Positions 34,201 to 47,100 are shown, numbered from the stretch's first letter. The stretch: 64,000 bases of DNA from Polydactylus sextarius (GCA_016801845.1 CM028931.1:19469802-19533801), one strand, 5' to 3'. Notes: generated by a model from the letters alone, not told the origin. Translations and numbers: made by a program.

Positions 34201-35747
34201 GACACGTTTCTGAGGCTAAGAAAAGACGCAGAGAAGAAGGACAGAGCTCTGGAGATGTGAAACAAGGTCGGAAAGAAGGAAAAAAAGAAAAGATGCTTTA
34301 AACTGTCGCCGTAGTTACCGGCCTGTGATGCAGTTTCCACGACAACCTGTTCTCTTCATCTGCACAGACGTGTCCGTCAGGAACCGTCCGTCTGTCTGCA
34401 CATGAAGACCAACATGGAGGATCAGGTGGTTCGTTGACACGGCGACGCACCGTCCTGAATAGATACATTTACTGTCCTTTCAAAATAAGAGCACGTGAAT
34501 CAAACTATTGAGTGTTTATGATGAAGATTTAAAGGGTTAAAATAAAATAATAAATTTTTTTTAATAATTAAAATTGTATAGTTAGATAATTAAAATTACA
34601 TAAATAAAATAAAAACCATTAAAAAATATACTTAATTATTATATTAAATATAATAAATTAAAATAAAATAATAAAAATAGGAATAGGAAAATAAAATAAA
34701 TAATCTATATTTAAAAAATTTTATAAAATCCAATAAAAATTAATAAAAATATATTTGCTAATTTTAATTATTACTACATTTAAATACAATCAAAGGAATT
34801 TTCAAAAATAAGTTTTGTTAAATGCATTTAATTATTAATAATATTAAATAATATTGTATATTTTTTCCGTCTTTAATAATAAAATAATAAATAAATAAAA
34901 TGTTTAAAAATAGTAAAATCTAATAAATCTATGAAATTAAATTATACAAAACAATTAATGTAATTATTGAAAATATTTATTTATATTAAATATTGATTTT
35001 AATATTAAAAATGAAATAATTTTAAAAAATTTATATATATATATAATTTTATATATTGATTTTTTTCTGGATAATTTGTCATTTAAAAATAATAATTAGC
35101 AAAATGCTACATCCAATAAATTAAATTAAAATAATAAATAAAATGCTGATTTTTCTGATCGATTTGTTTTAAAAAATAAAATAAATAAAAACTAAACCAG
35201 TCAAGGCTTTTAATTTGAAAGGATATCCTGTACTCCAGCAGTTCCTGCTTCTCCTCGTCTCTTCGCTGCTTCTCCACCAGACTCTGTTGCCGGGAGACCT
35301 CGTCCAGGAAGCTGCTCTCGTCCTCGTCCAATCCCCTCACCATGTTCCCTGTCGCCATGGAAACAGCACACGACACGCTCTCAACAACGGCGAGAGAAGA
35401 AGAAGAAGAAGAAAGACAGAGAAAGAAATGTTGACCCACTGAATTTAAACTGCTCCTCAAATTCCTCCTGTTTCTTGTCTTTCTGCTCCTGAAGTCGTTC
35501 GAACAGCGACCGCGGGTCGTACTCTTCCTCCGGAGCCTCTGGAGACGCAAACACACGTTTCCATCGTTCGGTTTGTTTACGTGTTGTTATTTATCTGTTG
35601 TTTATTTATGTGTTCGGTACCTTCGGGGTCGTCCGGTTTCCGGACTTTCTCCCACTCCTCCTGTCGCTTCTTCCTCTTCTCATCAAGCTCCGCCTCCGTC
35701 ACGAACTTCCTGCTGAGGTCGACGCCTCCTGCCCCGCCCCCGGCCAT
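31228..35747 (-). CDS. psme3ip1: PSME3-interacting protein 1 (FAM192A / NIP30)
   Basis: Coding exons in transcript order on the minus strand: 35747-35621 (ATG 35747-35745), 35538-35440, 35348-35227, 34144-33993, 33915-33827, 31496-31228 (TAA). They join in phase to 285 codons; human protein is 254 aa. The start [15 protein letters not shown], then [71 protein letters not shown] and [20 protein letters not shown] follow the family along its length. The NIP30 domain is N-terminal and highly charged. The acidic serine run [12 protein letters not shown] near the C-terminus is a typical casein-kinase-2 substrate. PSME3IP1 is a nuclear protein that binds the PA28-gamma proteasome activator. The last 17 residues ([17 protein letters not shown]) do not resemble the mammalian tail; a donor at GAAG|gtagcg in this exon could lead to an unfound further exon. 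The third coding intron appears to be U12-type. Confidence 0.93.
31550..32014. repeat. AAATGTAGCTAA-type repeat, PSME3IP1 intron 5
   Basis: Diverged units such as aaaatgtagctaaacgtagc and atgtagctaaatttagcaaa. Passes into the 10-bp array that follows. Confidence 0.83.
32015..33795. repeat. Decameric satellite array of about 1.78 kb, PSME3IP1 intron 5
   Basis: About 178 units of gctgactgta, gctaactgta, gccgactgta, gctgactgca and ggtaactgta run in strict 10-bp register with no visible length change. Substitutions are confined to a few positions, and larger combinations of unit types recur. The array ends about 30 bp from the donor of coding exon 5 (33827). On the minus strand the unit lacks stops, so long [14 protein letters not shown] open frames arise. 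Confidence 0.96.
34145..35226 (-). other. AT-AC U12-type (minor spliceosome) intron in PSME3IP1
   Basis: On the minus strand the exon ends GAGTACAGG at 35227 and the intron begins ATATCCTTT, the exact U12 AT-AC donor consensus. Near its other end the intron has tctttaac, one mismatch from the U12 branch consensus tccttaac. It ends in AC 14 nt after the branch adenosine. The next exon starts AGCGCCGTTCAG at 34144 and continues the frame (EYR then [11 protein letters not shown]). No GT-AG pair here preserves both the conserved EYR and the downstream frame. Confidence 0.85.
34500..35160. other. AT-rich body of the U12-type intron
   Basis: Low-complexity taaaataataaaa sequence without exon or RNA-gene signals. 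Confidence 0.7.
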
Positions 35748-35859
35748 GACAGCTGACACACACACACACACACATCAAATCAAAGTATTGATTTTCTTTA
35801 GAGACAAACAACAACAACAACAGCAGCAGCAGCTACGACTGATGAGAAAAACATAAGAA

Positions 35860-36770
35860 ATATTATTATTAACGTTATAAATATTTTTAAAAATCAGGTT
35901 AAACTGATGAAATCGATAATTACATTGACACAGAAAAATTAATAAAAATAAAAATAATATAAAAATAATAAAATAGTAATAATCAGAGAATTTCACATTT
36001 TATTATTATTGTTATAAATGAAAATCAAAGAAATTTGGAGACAAAAAATTATAAAAACAAACATATTAAATATAATTTATATAAATTATATAAATTAAAA
36101 TATATATTAAGCTACAATATTTAATTATATATAAAATATGATTTAATAAAATAATCAATCAGACTAAAAACTAATAAATAAAAATAATATAAAATATAAT
36201 ATAATGTTGAAAGAAGTTATGATCAGAAAAAAATCTGAGAAATAGATTTAATTATATTAAATTATAAAATAATTATATAAAGGTAATAACTATAAAAATA
36301 TAATAGTTTAACAGTTACAACGTAGGTTTCAAAAATAAAAAAAAATATTTAAATTATATTTAATATATTTAATATATAATAATATATTTAAATTAAATAA
36401 TTGTTTAAATTTTAAACATATAAAATAGACTTATATTAAATTATATAAGAGCTGGAGTTTAGATTTAAATAATAATAAAATAAACAAAATTAAAGAAAAA
36501 TTTCACAGCTTATTTATTTCTAAAAATAATAAAATAATTGAGAATAAACTATATATAAACTTAGTGACTTATAATAATATAATAACATTTAAAAATATAT
36601 GCGTTTTAATCATTTAATATTATTTTAATATTAAAATAAATTATCAGAATAAAATTAATTATATAATTTATATATAACATTAAAATTATATATTTATATT
36701 AAAGTTAGAATTTTTAATAAATTAACATTATTTTAAATATTGTTACAAATTATGAGAATCAGAAAAATGA
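35860..36770. other. AT-rich spacer upstream of the PSME3IP1 start-codon exon
   Basis: About 900 bp of aaatataatttatata-like sequence between the start-codon exon (acceptor with a (TG)n pyrimidine tract, exon start 35752) and the large tandem array. Nothing else recognised. Confidence 0.7.
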
Positions 36771-39700
36771 ACTAGACAATTCCCCTGCGGGAAATCGCGA
36801 GAGTGGACAAAGCGATATGATAGTATGATGTTGTGGTGCAATTATATGACATGATGCTAAGATGCTACAATGCTTCATTATGGAAGAAAGGAAAGGAAGG
36901 AGGGAAATGATTCATTTCATTATTATAAGAAAGAAAGGAAGGAAGGATTATTGGTGAAATGGATTGGTGAAATGGATTGGTGAAGTGGATTGGTGAAATG
37001 ATTGGCGACTAAGCGTGTAATCATTTCATTCTTATAAGAAAGGAATGAAAGGAAAGGTCAATCATTTCACCAATCAATTCACCAATCATCATATGAGGAA
37101 AGGAGAGAAGGAAATGATTGGCGACTAGCGTCGCCAATCATTTCATTATACTAAAAAGGAAGAAAAGTAAGGGAGGGAAGGATGATTGGTGAAATGATTG
37201 GCGACTATAAATCGCCGCCAATCATTTCACCAATCATCATATGAGGGAAATGATCAGATAAGATGATGATCAGATAAGATGATATTAATTATTCGCGACT
37301 AGCGTCATGAATATTTCCTCCTCATTCGCAAATTATGTCATGAAAAATTCGGGTTTGAATAAAAAAAGTAATAGTCTCGCCAAGACGCACGCGTTTGATA
37401 TATCATTTGTCTATGTGTGATCAACTGTCATGAAGTTATTAATGTTCAAAGTAGTTCAAAGCAGCTGCTTCACTAAGGACACACACAAACTCACACGCAC
37501 ACACACGCGCACCTGCTGCCTAACTGACACCGGTTGCCGTGGTGACGGTGCTTCACAGTTGCCTGAGAGGCGGCAAACGATCAGAGAAAACGCTCAAATC
37601 AACACCTCAAACTACTTCAATTTTTTCAAAAAGTAAAGCAGATATCCCCAAAAAAATTTCAGATTTGCAGCTACAAGGCTTTCGTGAACACAGAGATGTG
37701 TTTTTTTTCTTCCTAGTGTCAAAAATGTGGACACTAGAGCGAGTAACATTTCTGCTTTTTTCATTAAAACCTTCGCTGGATTAACATGGGACCCAATGAG
37801 GCAGTTAGGGTGTGCTCTTGTCACTTTGAGGCTTCCCATTCAAAAACTGTAAATCCTGTCGTTTAGGTAGACACATTGTGGGAATCAGGAGGAGTGTGAC
37901 TACAATTTTGGAGAATATTATATGTGTAGAGTGAAATTTGGGGCCGTGAGCGCAGTTTTAGTGAGAAATTTACAGGATATTTTTTCACCCTCTCTCCACT
38001 CTAGGTCCAGTGTCTGCCACTCTAGTGCCAACATTCCGACCACATACACACCCATTGTAAAGTCTGAATTTCACCAAAATCGATCATGGTGAATGATCGT
38101 TGACTGATCAATAAGTATTCAACCTAGCAAAAAGTTGAATACAACATCCACACAGGAGACTTTTGTCTACATTTGACAGCTGGAATGAGGTCTCTAGGTC
38201 AAAGTAGGCCAGAGCAGTAGATGTTTGAATGTTTGTGTGTTTTTTGACTTTCTCCCATTGGAAATGAATGGGAAAATTTCAGTGAATTTTTCGCGACTAC
38301 GTCGCGAAAAATTAATATTCTGTAGAGAAAAGTAATAGCACACCGAGTCCGATCGAGCCGCACGTTTTGGTGTATTTTTTGTCTGTGTGCGATGAGGCCT
38401 TATTGAGTTATTCGAAATCGAAAATCGGACGGAAGATGAGGAAGTTTAACTAGACAATTCCCCTGCGGGGAACCGCGAGAGTGGGGCTGTGTGCCGTAGC
38501 AGTCTACGCTACAATTTCCTTTTTCACCTCATCTTATCCTTATTTATATCCTCATAATCATCATATGAGGAAAGGAAGGAGGAGGAAGGAAAGGAAAAAG
38601 ATTGGATTAGCGTGAAAATGATCATTTCATTCATACTAAGATATGAAAAGGAAAGAAAGGGAAGGGGAGGAATGATGATTGATGAAATGATTGGCGACTA
38701 GCGCCGCCAATCATTTCATTGATCATCATATGAAGAAAAGGAATCATTTCAGGAAAAAAAGGAAGGAGGAAATGATTGGATTGGCGACTAGCGTGGCCAA
38801 TCATTTCATTATACTAAGAAAGGAAAGAAAGTAAGGAAGGAAGGATGATTGATGAAATGATTGGCGATAAGCGTGCCGCCAATCATTTCACCAATCATCA
38901 TATGAAAAAGGAAAGAGGAAAGGAAGGAGGAAATGATTGGCGACTAAGCGCCAATCAATCATCACATGAGGGAAATGATCAGATGAAATGAATAAGCAAT
39001 TATTCGCGACTAGCGTCGCGAATAATTCCTCCTCATTCGCAAATTATGCCATGAAAAATTTGGGTTTGGATAAGAAAGTAATAGTCTCGCCAAGACGCAC
39101 GTTTTGATATATCATTTGTCTATGTGTGATCAACTGTCATGAAGTTATTAATGTTCAAAGTGAAGCAGCTACTTCACTAAGGACACACATAGAAACTCAC
39201 ACGCACACACACGCGCACTTGCTGCCTAACTGACACCGGTTGCCGTGGTGACGGTGCTTCACAGGTGCCTGAGAGGCGGCAAACGATCAGAGAAAACTCT
39301 CAAATCAACACCTCGAACTCCCTCGATTTTTTCAAAAAGTAAAGCAGATATCCCAAAAAAAAATTCAGATTCACAGCTACAAGGCTTTCGTGAACACGTA
39401 GATGTGTTTTTTTTCTTCCTAGTGTCAAAAATGTGGACATTAGAGCGAGTTTAACACAGCTCACATTTCTGATTTTCTGCTTGAAAGCTTGGCTGAATTT
39501 ACATGGGAGTGAATGGAGCTCTTGGTCCAACCACTTGTCACTTCTAGGCTTCCCATTCAAAAACTGTAAAAGCTATCGTTTAGGTAAACACATTGTGGGA
39601 ATCAGGACGAGTGTGACTACAATTTTGGAGAATATTATATGTGTAGAGTGAAATTTGAGGCCGTGAGCACAGTTTTAGCGAGAAATTTAGTGAATATTTT

Positions 39701-41692
39701 TTCAACCTCTGTCCACTCTAGGTCCAGTGTCTGCCACTCTAGTGCGAACATTCCGACCACATACACACCCATTGTAAAGTCTGAATTTTCTTCAAAATTG
39801 ATCATGGTGAACAATGTTTGACTGATCAATAAGTATTCAACCTAGCAAAAAGTTGAATACAACATCCATACACGAGGCTTTTGTCTACATTTGACAGTTG
39901 GAATGAGGTCTGTAGGTCAAAGTAGGCCAGAGCTATAGATGTTTGAATGAACGCTGAAAAGTTGCGATTTTTTTTCACCTCTTCCCATCCGCTTACATGG
40001 GGAAGTTCGATTTCGTTTTTTCGCGACTATGTCGCGAAAAAACGATATTTTGATGAGAAAAGTAATAGCACACCGAGTCCGATCGTTCCGCACGTTTTGA
40101 TGTATTACTCGTTTGTGTGCGATGAGCGGTTCGGGCCGCATTAATTCACAAAAAAAGAGGGAATAATAATAATTTTAAAAAAAACGGCGGAAGAGGAATA
40201 ACTAGACAATTCCAGTAGTGGGTTATCTGAAGCCTAACTCAGCGCGGGAACCGCGAGAGTGGGGCTGTGTGCCGTAGCAGTCAGCGCTACAATTTCCTTT
40301 TTTTCCTCATCTTATCCTTATTTGTTCGTTTCATTGTGGTAGGAAAGGAAGGAAAACATTTCACCAATCATCATGTGAAGAAAGGAGGAGGAAAAGGAAG
40401 GAGGAAGGAGGAAAGGAAATGATTGGCGAAATGATTGGCGATAAATGCCAATCATTTCATTATACTAAGAAAGGAAAGAAAGTAAGGGAAGGAAGGATGA
40501 TTGATGAAATGATTGGCGACTAGCGTGCCAATCATTTCATCAATCATCATATGAAAAAGGAATCAGAGGAAAGGAAGGAGGGAAATGATTGGCGATTGGC
40601 TAAGCGTCGCAATCATTTCAATCATAATATGAGAAAGGGAGATGATCAGATGAGATGAAAAAAGCAATTATTAAAGCAATTATTACGACTAGCGTCGCGA
40701 ATATTTCCTCCTCATTCGCAAATTATGCCATGAAAAATTTGGGTTTGGATAAGAAAGTAATAGTCTCGCCAAGACGCACGTTTTGATATATCATTTGTCT
40801 ATGTGTGATCAACTGTCATGAAGTTATTAATGTTCAAAGTGAAGCAGCTACTTCACTAAGGACACACATAGAAACTCACACGCACACACACGCGCACTTG
40901 CTCCCTAACTGACACCGGTTGCCGTGGTGACGGTGCTTCACAGGTGCCTGAGAGGCGGCAAACGATCAGAGAAAACTCTCAAATCAACACCTCGAACTCC
41001 CTCGATTTTTTCAAAAAGTAAAGCAGATATCCCAAAAAAAAATTCAGATTCACAGCTACAAGGCTTTCGTGAACACGTAGATGTGTTTTTTTTCTTCCTA
41101 GTGTCAAAAATGTGGACATTAGAGCGAGTTTAACACAGCTCACATTTCTGATTTTCTGCTTGAAAGCTTGGCTGAATTTACATGGGAGTGAATGGAGCTC
41201 TTGGTCCAACCACTTGTCACTTCTAGGCTTCCCATTCAAAAACTGTAAAAGCTATCGTTTAAATAAACACATTGTGGGAATCAGGAGGAGTGTGACTACA
41301 ATTTTGGAGAATATTATATGTGTAGAGTGAAATTTGAGGCCGTGAGCACAGTTTTAGTGAGAAATTTAGAGAATATTTTTTCACCCTCTCTCCACTCTAG
41401 GTCCAGTGTCTGCCACTCTAGTGCGAACATTCCGACCACATACACACCCATTGTAAAGTCTGAATTTTCTTCAAAATTGATCATGGTGAACAATGTTTGA
41501 CTGATCAATAAGTATTCAACCTAGCAAAAAGTTGAATACAACATCCATACACGAGGCTTTTGTCTACATTTGACAGTTGGAATGAGGTCTGTAGGTCAAA
41601 GTATGCCAGAGCTATAGATGTTTGAATGAACGTTGAAAAGTTGCGATTTTTTTTTACCTCTTCTCATCCGCTTACATGGGGAATTTCGATTT

Positions 41693-41723
41693 CGTTTTTT
41701 CGCGACTACGTCGCGAAAAAACG
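41693..41723. repeat. 14-bp-arm hairpin (class C) in the macrosatellite
   Basis: Arms cgttttttcgcgac (41693-41706) and its complement (41710-41723) around loop tac. Same apical cgcgac/gtcgcg; the lower stem is a T/A run. A copy lies at the same place in most units. Confidence 0.92.
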
Positions 41724-41890
41724 ATATTCTGTAGAGAAAAGTAATAGCAACGCGAGTCCGATCGATCCGCACGTTTTGATGTATTACTCGTTTGTGTGCG
41801 ATGAACGGTGCGGGACGAGTTACGCGACAAAAAAACGGCGGAAGAGGAATAATAATAATAATAAAAAGAGACGCGAGCAATAACAATAGT

Positions 41891-41969
41891 GGGCTGTGCT
41901 TCGCACAGCCCACTACTGACTCCATAGCTTTGCTATGGAGTCAGTAGTGGGCTATGCGAAGCACAGCCC
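41891..41969. repeat. Near-perfect palindrome with 38-bp arms at a macrosatellite unit end
   Basis: Arms 41891-41928 and 41932-41969 pair with one mismatch around a 3-nt spacer. Within it, agtgggctgtgc/gcacagcccact (888-899 with 903-914 of the 41 kb block) can form a separate small stem, so a three-way junction is also possible. Nearly the same sequence, with one base lost, lies at 43770-43848; degraded copies are near 45495-45540 and 47400-47470. Confidence 0.9.
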
Positions 41970-42562
41970 CACTAACTAGACAATTCCCCTGCGGGGAACC
42001 GCGAGAGTGGGGCTGTGCGCCGTAGCAGTCTACGCAACTAAGATGCGACAATTTCCTTTTTCACCTTATCTTATTTGTTTGTTTCATTGTGGTAGGAAAG
42101 GAAGGAAAACATTTCACCAATCATCATGTGAAGAAAGGAGGAGGAAAGGAAGGAGGGAGGGAGGGAGGGAAATGATTGGCGACTATCGTCGCCAATCATT
42201 TCATTATACTAAGAAAGGAAAGAAAGTAAGGGAAGGAAGGATGATTGATGAAATGATTGGCGACTAATTGCCGCCAATCATTTCACCAATCATCATATGA
42301 GAAATCATAAAGAAAGGAAGGAGGAAGGAAGGAGGAAATGATTGGCGACTATACGTACGCCAATCATTTCATTATACTAAGAAAGGAAAGAAAGTAAGGG
42401 AAGGAAGGATGATGATTGATGAAATGATTGGCGACTAAGCGTGGCCAATCATTTCATCAATCATCATATGAAAAAGGAAAGAGGAAAGGAAGGAGGGAAA
42501 TGATTGGCGACTAGCGTCGCCAATCATCACATGAGGGAAATGATCAGATGAGATGAATAAGC

Positions 42563-42592
42563 AATTATTCGCGACTAGCGTCGCGAATAATT
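42563..42592. repeat. 13-bp-arm hairpin (class B) in the macrosatellite
   Basis: Arms aattattcgcgac (42563-42575) and gtcgcgaataatt (42580-42592) around loop tagc. It has the same apical gcgac-tagc-gtcgc as class A but different lower stems. Confidence 0.92.
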
Positions 42593-44120
42593 CCTCCTCA
42601 TTCGCAAATTATGCCATGAAAAATTTGGGTTTGGATAAGAAAGTAATAGTCTCGCCAAGACGCACGTTTTGATATATCATTTGTCTATGTGTGATCAACT
42701 GTCATGAAGTTATTAATGTTCAAAGTGAAGCAGCTACTTCACTAAGGACACACATAGAAACTCACACGCACACACACGCGCACTTGCTCCCTAACTGACA
42801 CCGGTTGCCGTGGTGACGGTGCTTCACAGGTGCCTGAGAGGCGGCAAACGATCAGAGAAAACTCTCAAATCAACACCTCGAACTCCCTCGATTTTTTCAA
42901 AAAGTAAAGCAGATATCCCAAAAAAAAATTCAGATTCACAGCTACAAGGCTTTCGTGAACACGTAGATGTGTTTTTTTTCTTCCTAGTGTCAAAAATGTG
43001 GACATTAGAGCGAGTTTAACGCAGCTCACATTTCTGATTTTCTGCTTGAAAGCTTGGCTGAATTTACATGGGAGTGAATGGAGCTCTTGGTCCAACCACT
43101 TGTCACTTCTAGGCTTCCCATTCAAAAAGTGTAAAAGCTGTAGTTTAGGTAAACACATTGTGGGAATCAGGAGGAGTGTGACTACAATTTTGGAGAATAT
43201 TATATGTGTAGAGTGAAATTTGAGGTCGTGAGCACAGTTTTAGTGGGAAATTTAGAGAATATTTTTTCACCCTCTCTCCACTCTAGGTCCAGTGTCTGCC
43301 ACTCTAGTGCGAACATTCCGACCACATACACACCCATTGTAAAGTCTGAATTTTCTTCAAAATTGATCATGGTGAACAATGTTTGACTGATCAATAAGTA
43401 TTCAACCTAGCAAAAAGTTGAATACAACATCCATACACGAGGCTTTTGTCTACATTTGACAGTTGGAATGAGGTCTGTAGGTCAAAGTATGCCAGAGCTA
43501 TAGATGTTTGAATGAACGTTGAAAAGTTGCGATTTTTTTTTACCTCTTCTCATCCGCTTACATGGGGAATTTCGATTTCGTTTTTTCGCGACTACGTCGC
43601 GAAAAAACGATATTCTGTAGAGAAAAGTAATAGCAACGCGAGTCCGATCGATCCGCACGTTTTGATATATTACTCGTTTGTGTGCGATGAACGGTGCGGG
43701 ACGAGTTAGCGACAGAAAAACGGCGGAAGAGGAATAATAATAAAAAGAGACGCGAGCAATAACAATAGTGGGCTGTGCTTCGCACAGCCACTACTGACTC
43801 CATAGCTTTGCTATGGAGTCAGTAGTGGGCTATGCGAAGCACAGCCCCACTAACTAGACAATTCCCCTGCGGGGAACCGCGAGAGTGGGGCTGTGCGCCG
43901 TAGCAGTCTACGCAACTAAGATGCGACAATTTCCTTTTTCACCTTATCTTATTTGTTTGTTTCATTGTGGTAGGAAAGGAAGGAAAACATTTCACCAATC
44001 ATCATGTGAAGAAAGGAGGAGTAAAAGGAAGGAGGGAAGGAGGGAAGGGAAATGATTGGCGACTATCGTCGCCAATCATTTCATTATACTAAGAAAGGAA
44101 AGAAAGTAAGGGAAGGAAGG

Positions 44121-44172
44121 ATGATTGATGAAATGATTGGCGACTAGCGTCGCCAATCATTTCATCAATCAT
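44121..44172. repeat. Perfect 24-bp-arm hairpin (class A) in the macrosatellite
   Basis: Arms 44121-44144 and 44149-44172 are exact reverse complements around loop tagc (44145-44148); the stem closes with ggcgac/gtcgcc. The same hairpin, perfect or with tip changes, occurs two or more times in most units. Confidence 0.93.
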
Positions 44173-47100
44173 CATATGAGAAGAGGAAAGAGGAAAGGAA
44201 GGAGGGAAATGATTGGCGACTAGCGTCGCCAATCATCATATGAGGGAAATGATCAGATGAGATGAAAAAGCAATTATTCGCGACTAGCGTCGCGAATATT
44301 TCCTCCTCATTCGCAAATTATGCCATGAAAAATTTGGGTTTGGATAAGAAAGTAATAGTCTGGCCAAGACGCACGTTTTGATATATCATTTGTCTATGTG
44401 TGATCAACTGTCATGAAGTTATTAATGTTCAAAGTGAAGCAGCTACTTCACTAAGGACACACATAGAAACTCACACGCACACACACGCGCACTTGCTCCC
44501 TAACTGACACCAGTTGCCATGGTGACGGTGCTTCACAGGTGCCTGAGAGGCGGCAAACGATCAGAGAAAACTCTCAAATCAACACCTCGAACTCCCTCGA
44601 TTTTTTCAAAAAGTAAAGCAGATATCCCAAAAAAAATTTCAGATTCACAGCTACAAGGCTTTCGTGAACACGTAGATGTGTTTTTTTTCTTCCTAGTGTC
44701 AAAAATGTGGACATTAGAGCGAGTTTAACACAGCTCACATTTCTGATTTTCTGCTTGAAAGCTTGGCTGAATTTACATGGGAGTGAATGGAGCCCTTGGA
44801 CCGACATCTTGTCGCTTCTAGGCTTCCCATTCAAAAACTGTAAAAGCTATCGTTTAAATAAACACATTGTGGGAATCAGGACGAGTGTGACTACAATTTT
44901 GGAGAATATTATATGTGTAGAGTGAAATTTGAGGTCGTGAGCACAGTTTTAGTGGGAAATTTAGAGAATATTTTTTCACCCTCTCTCCACTCTAGGTCCA
45001 GTGTCTGCCACTCTAGTGCGAACATTCCGACCACATACACACTCATTGTAAAGTCTAAATTTTACCAAAATCGATCATGGTGAACAATCTTTGACTGATC
45101 AATAAGTATTCAACCTAGCAAAAAGTTGAATACAACATCCACACACGAGGCTTTTGTCTACATTTGACAGGTGGAATGAGGTCTCTAGGTCAAAGTATGC
45201 CAGAGCTATAGATGTTTGAATGAAGTTGAAAATTTGCGATTTTTTTTGACTTTTCCCATTCATTCTCTATGGGAAAATTTCAGTGAATTTTTTTGCGACT
45301 ACGTCGCGAAAAAAAAATATTCTGTAGAGAAAAGTAATAGCATACCGAGTCCGATCGAGCCGCACGTTTTGATGTATTACTCGTTTGTGTGCGATGAGCG
45401 GTTCGGGCTGCATTAATTGCGAAAAGTCGGCGTGGGAATAATAATAATAAAAAAGAATAAGAGCAATAATAATAGACAATTCCCCTGCAGGGAACTGACT
45501 CCATAGCTTTGCTATGAGTGGGGCTGAAGCACAGCCCCACTAATTAGACAATTCCCTGTAACCGCAGTGGGGCTGTGCTACAGTCTACTACAATTTCCTT
45601 TTTCACCTCATCTTATCCTTATTTGTTTGCTTCATTGTGGTAGGAAAGGAAGGAAAACATTTTACCAATCATCATGTGAAGAAAGGAAGGAGGGAGGGAA
45701 ATGATACTAAGAAAGGAAAGAAAGTAAGGGAAGGAAGGATGATTGATGAAATGATTGGCGACTAGCGTCGCCAATCATTTCACCAATCATCATATGAGAA
45801 AAGGAAGGAGGAAAGGAAGGAGGGAAATGATTGCCGACTAGCGTCACCAATCATTTCATAATACTATGAAAGGAAGTAAGGGAAGGAAGGATGATTGATG
45901 AAATGATTGGCGACTAGCGTCGCCAATCATTTCACCAATCATCATATGACAAAAGGAAGGAGGAAAGGAAGGAAGGAAATGATTGGCGACTATCGTCGCC
46001 AATCATTTCATTATACTAAGAAAGGAAAGAAAGTAAGGGAAGGAAGGATGATTGATGAAATGATTGGCGACTAGCGTCGCCAATCATTTCATCAATCATC
46101 ATATGAGAAAAGGAAGGAGGAAAGGAAGGAGGGAAATGATTGGCGACTAGCGTCGCCAATCATAGCATGAGGGAGATGATCAGATGAGATGAAAAAGCAA
46201 TTATTCGCGACTAGCGTCGCGAATATTTCCTCCTCATTCGCAAATTATGCCATGAAAAATTTGGGTTTGGATAAGAAAGTAATAGTCTCGCCAAGACGTA
46301 CGTTTTGATATATCATTTGTCTATGTGTGATCAACTGTCATGAAGTTATTAATGTTCAAAGTGAAGCAGCTGCTTCACTAAGGACACACATAGAAACTCA
46401 CACGCACACACACGCGCACTTGCTCCCTAACTGACACCAGTTGCCATGGTGACGGTGCTTCACAGGTGCCTGAGAGGCGGCAAACGATCAGAGAAAACTC
46501 TCAAATCAACACCTCGAACTCCCTCGATTTTTTCAAAAAGTAAAGCAGATATCCCAAAAAAAATTTCAGATTCACAGCTACAAGGCTTTCGTGAACACGT
46601 AGATGTGTTTTTTTTCTTCCTAGTGTCAAAAATGTGGACATTAGAGCGAGTTTAACACAGCTCACATTTCTGATTTTCTGCTTGAAAGCTTGGCTGAATT
46701 TACATGGGAGTGAATGGAGCTCTTGGTCCAACCACTTGTCACTTCTAGGCTTCCCATTCAAAAACTGTAAAAGCTATCGTTTAAATAAACACATTGAGGG
46801 AATCAGGAGGAGTGTGACTACAATTTTGGAGAATATTATATGTGTAGAGTGAAATTTGAGGCCGTGAGCACAGTTTCAGTGAGAAATTTAGAGAATATTT
46901 TTTCACCCTCTCTCCACTCTAGGTCCAGTGTCTGCCACTCTAGTGCGAACATTCCGACCACATACACACTCATTGGAAAATCTAAAATTTACAAAAATCG
47001 ATCATGTTGAATGATCTGTGACTGATCGAAAAGTATTCAACCTAGCAAAAATGTTGAATAATACATCCACACACGAGGCTTTTGTCTACATTTGACAGGT

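Noticed and set aside
37539..46852. Recurrent 60-97 aa frames in the macrosatellite (MVTVLHRCLRGGKRSEKT and others)
   Set aside because: Short, overlapping on both strands, embedded in non-coding-looking sequence with variable ends; conserved between units because the whole core is conserved.
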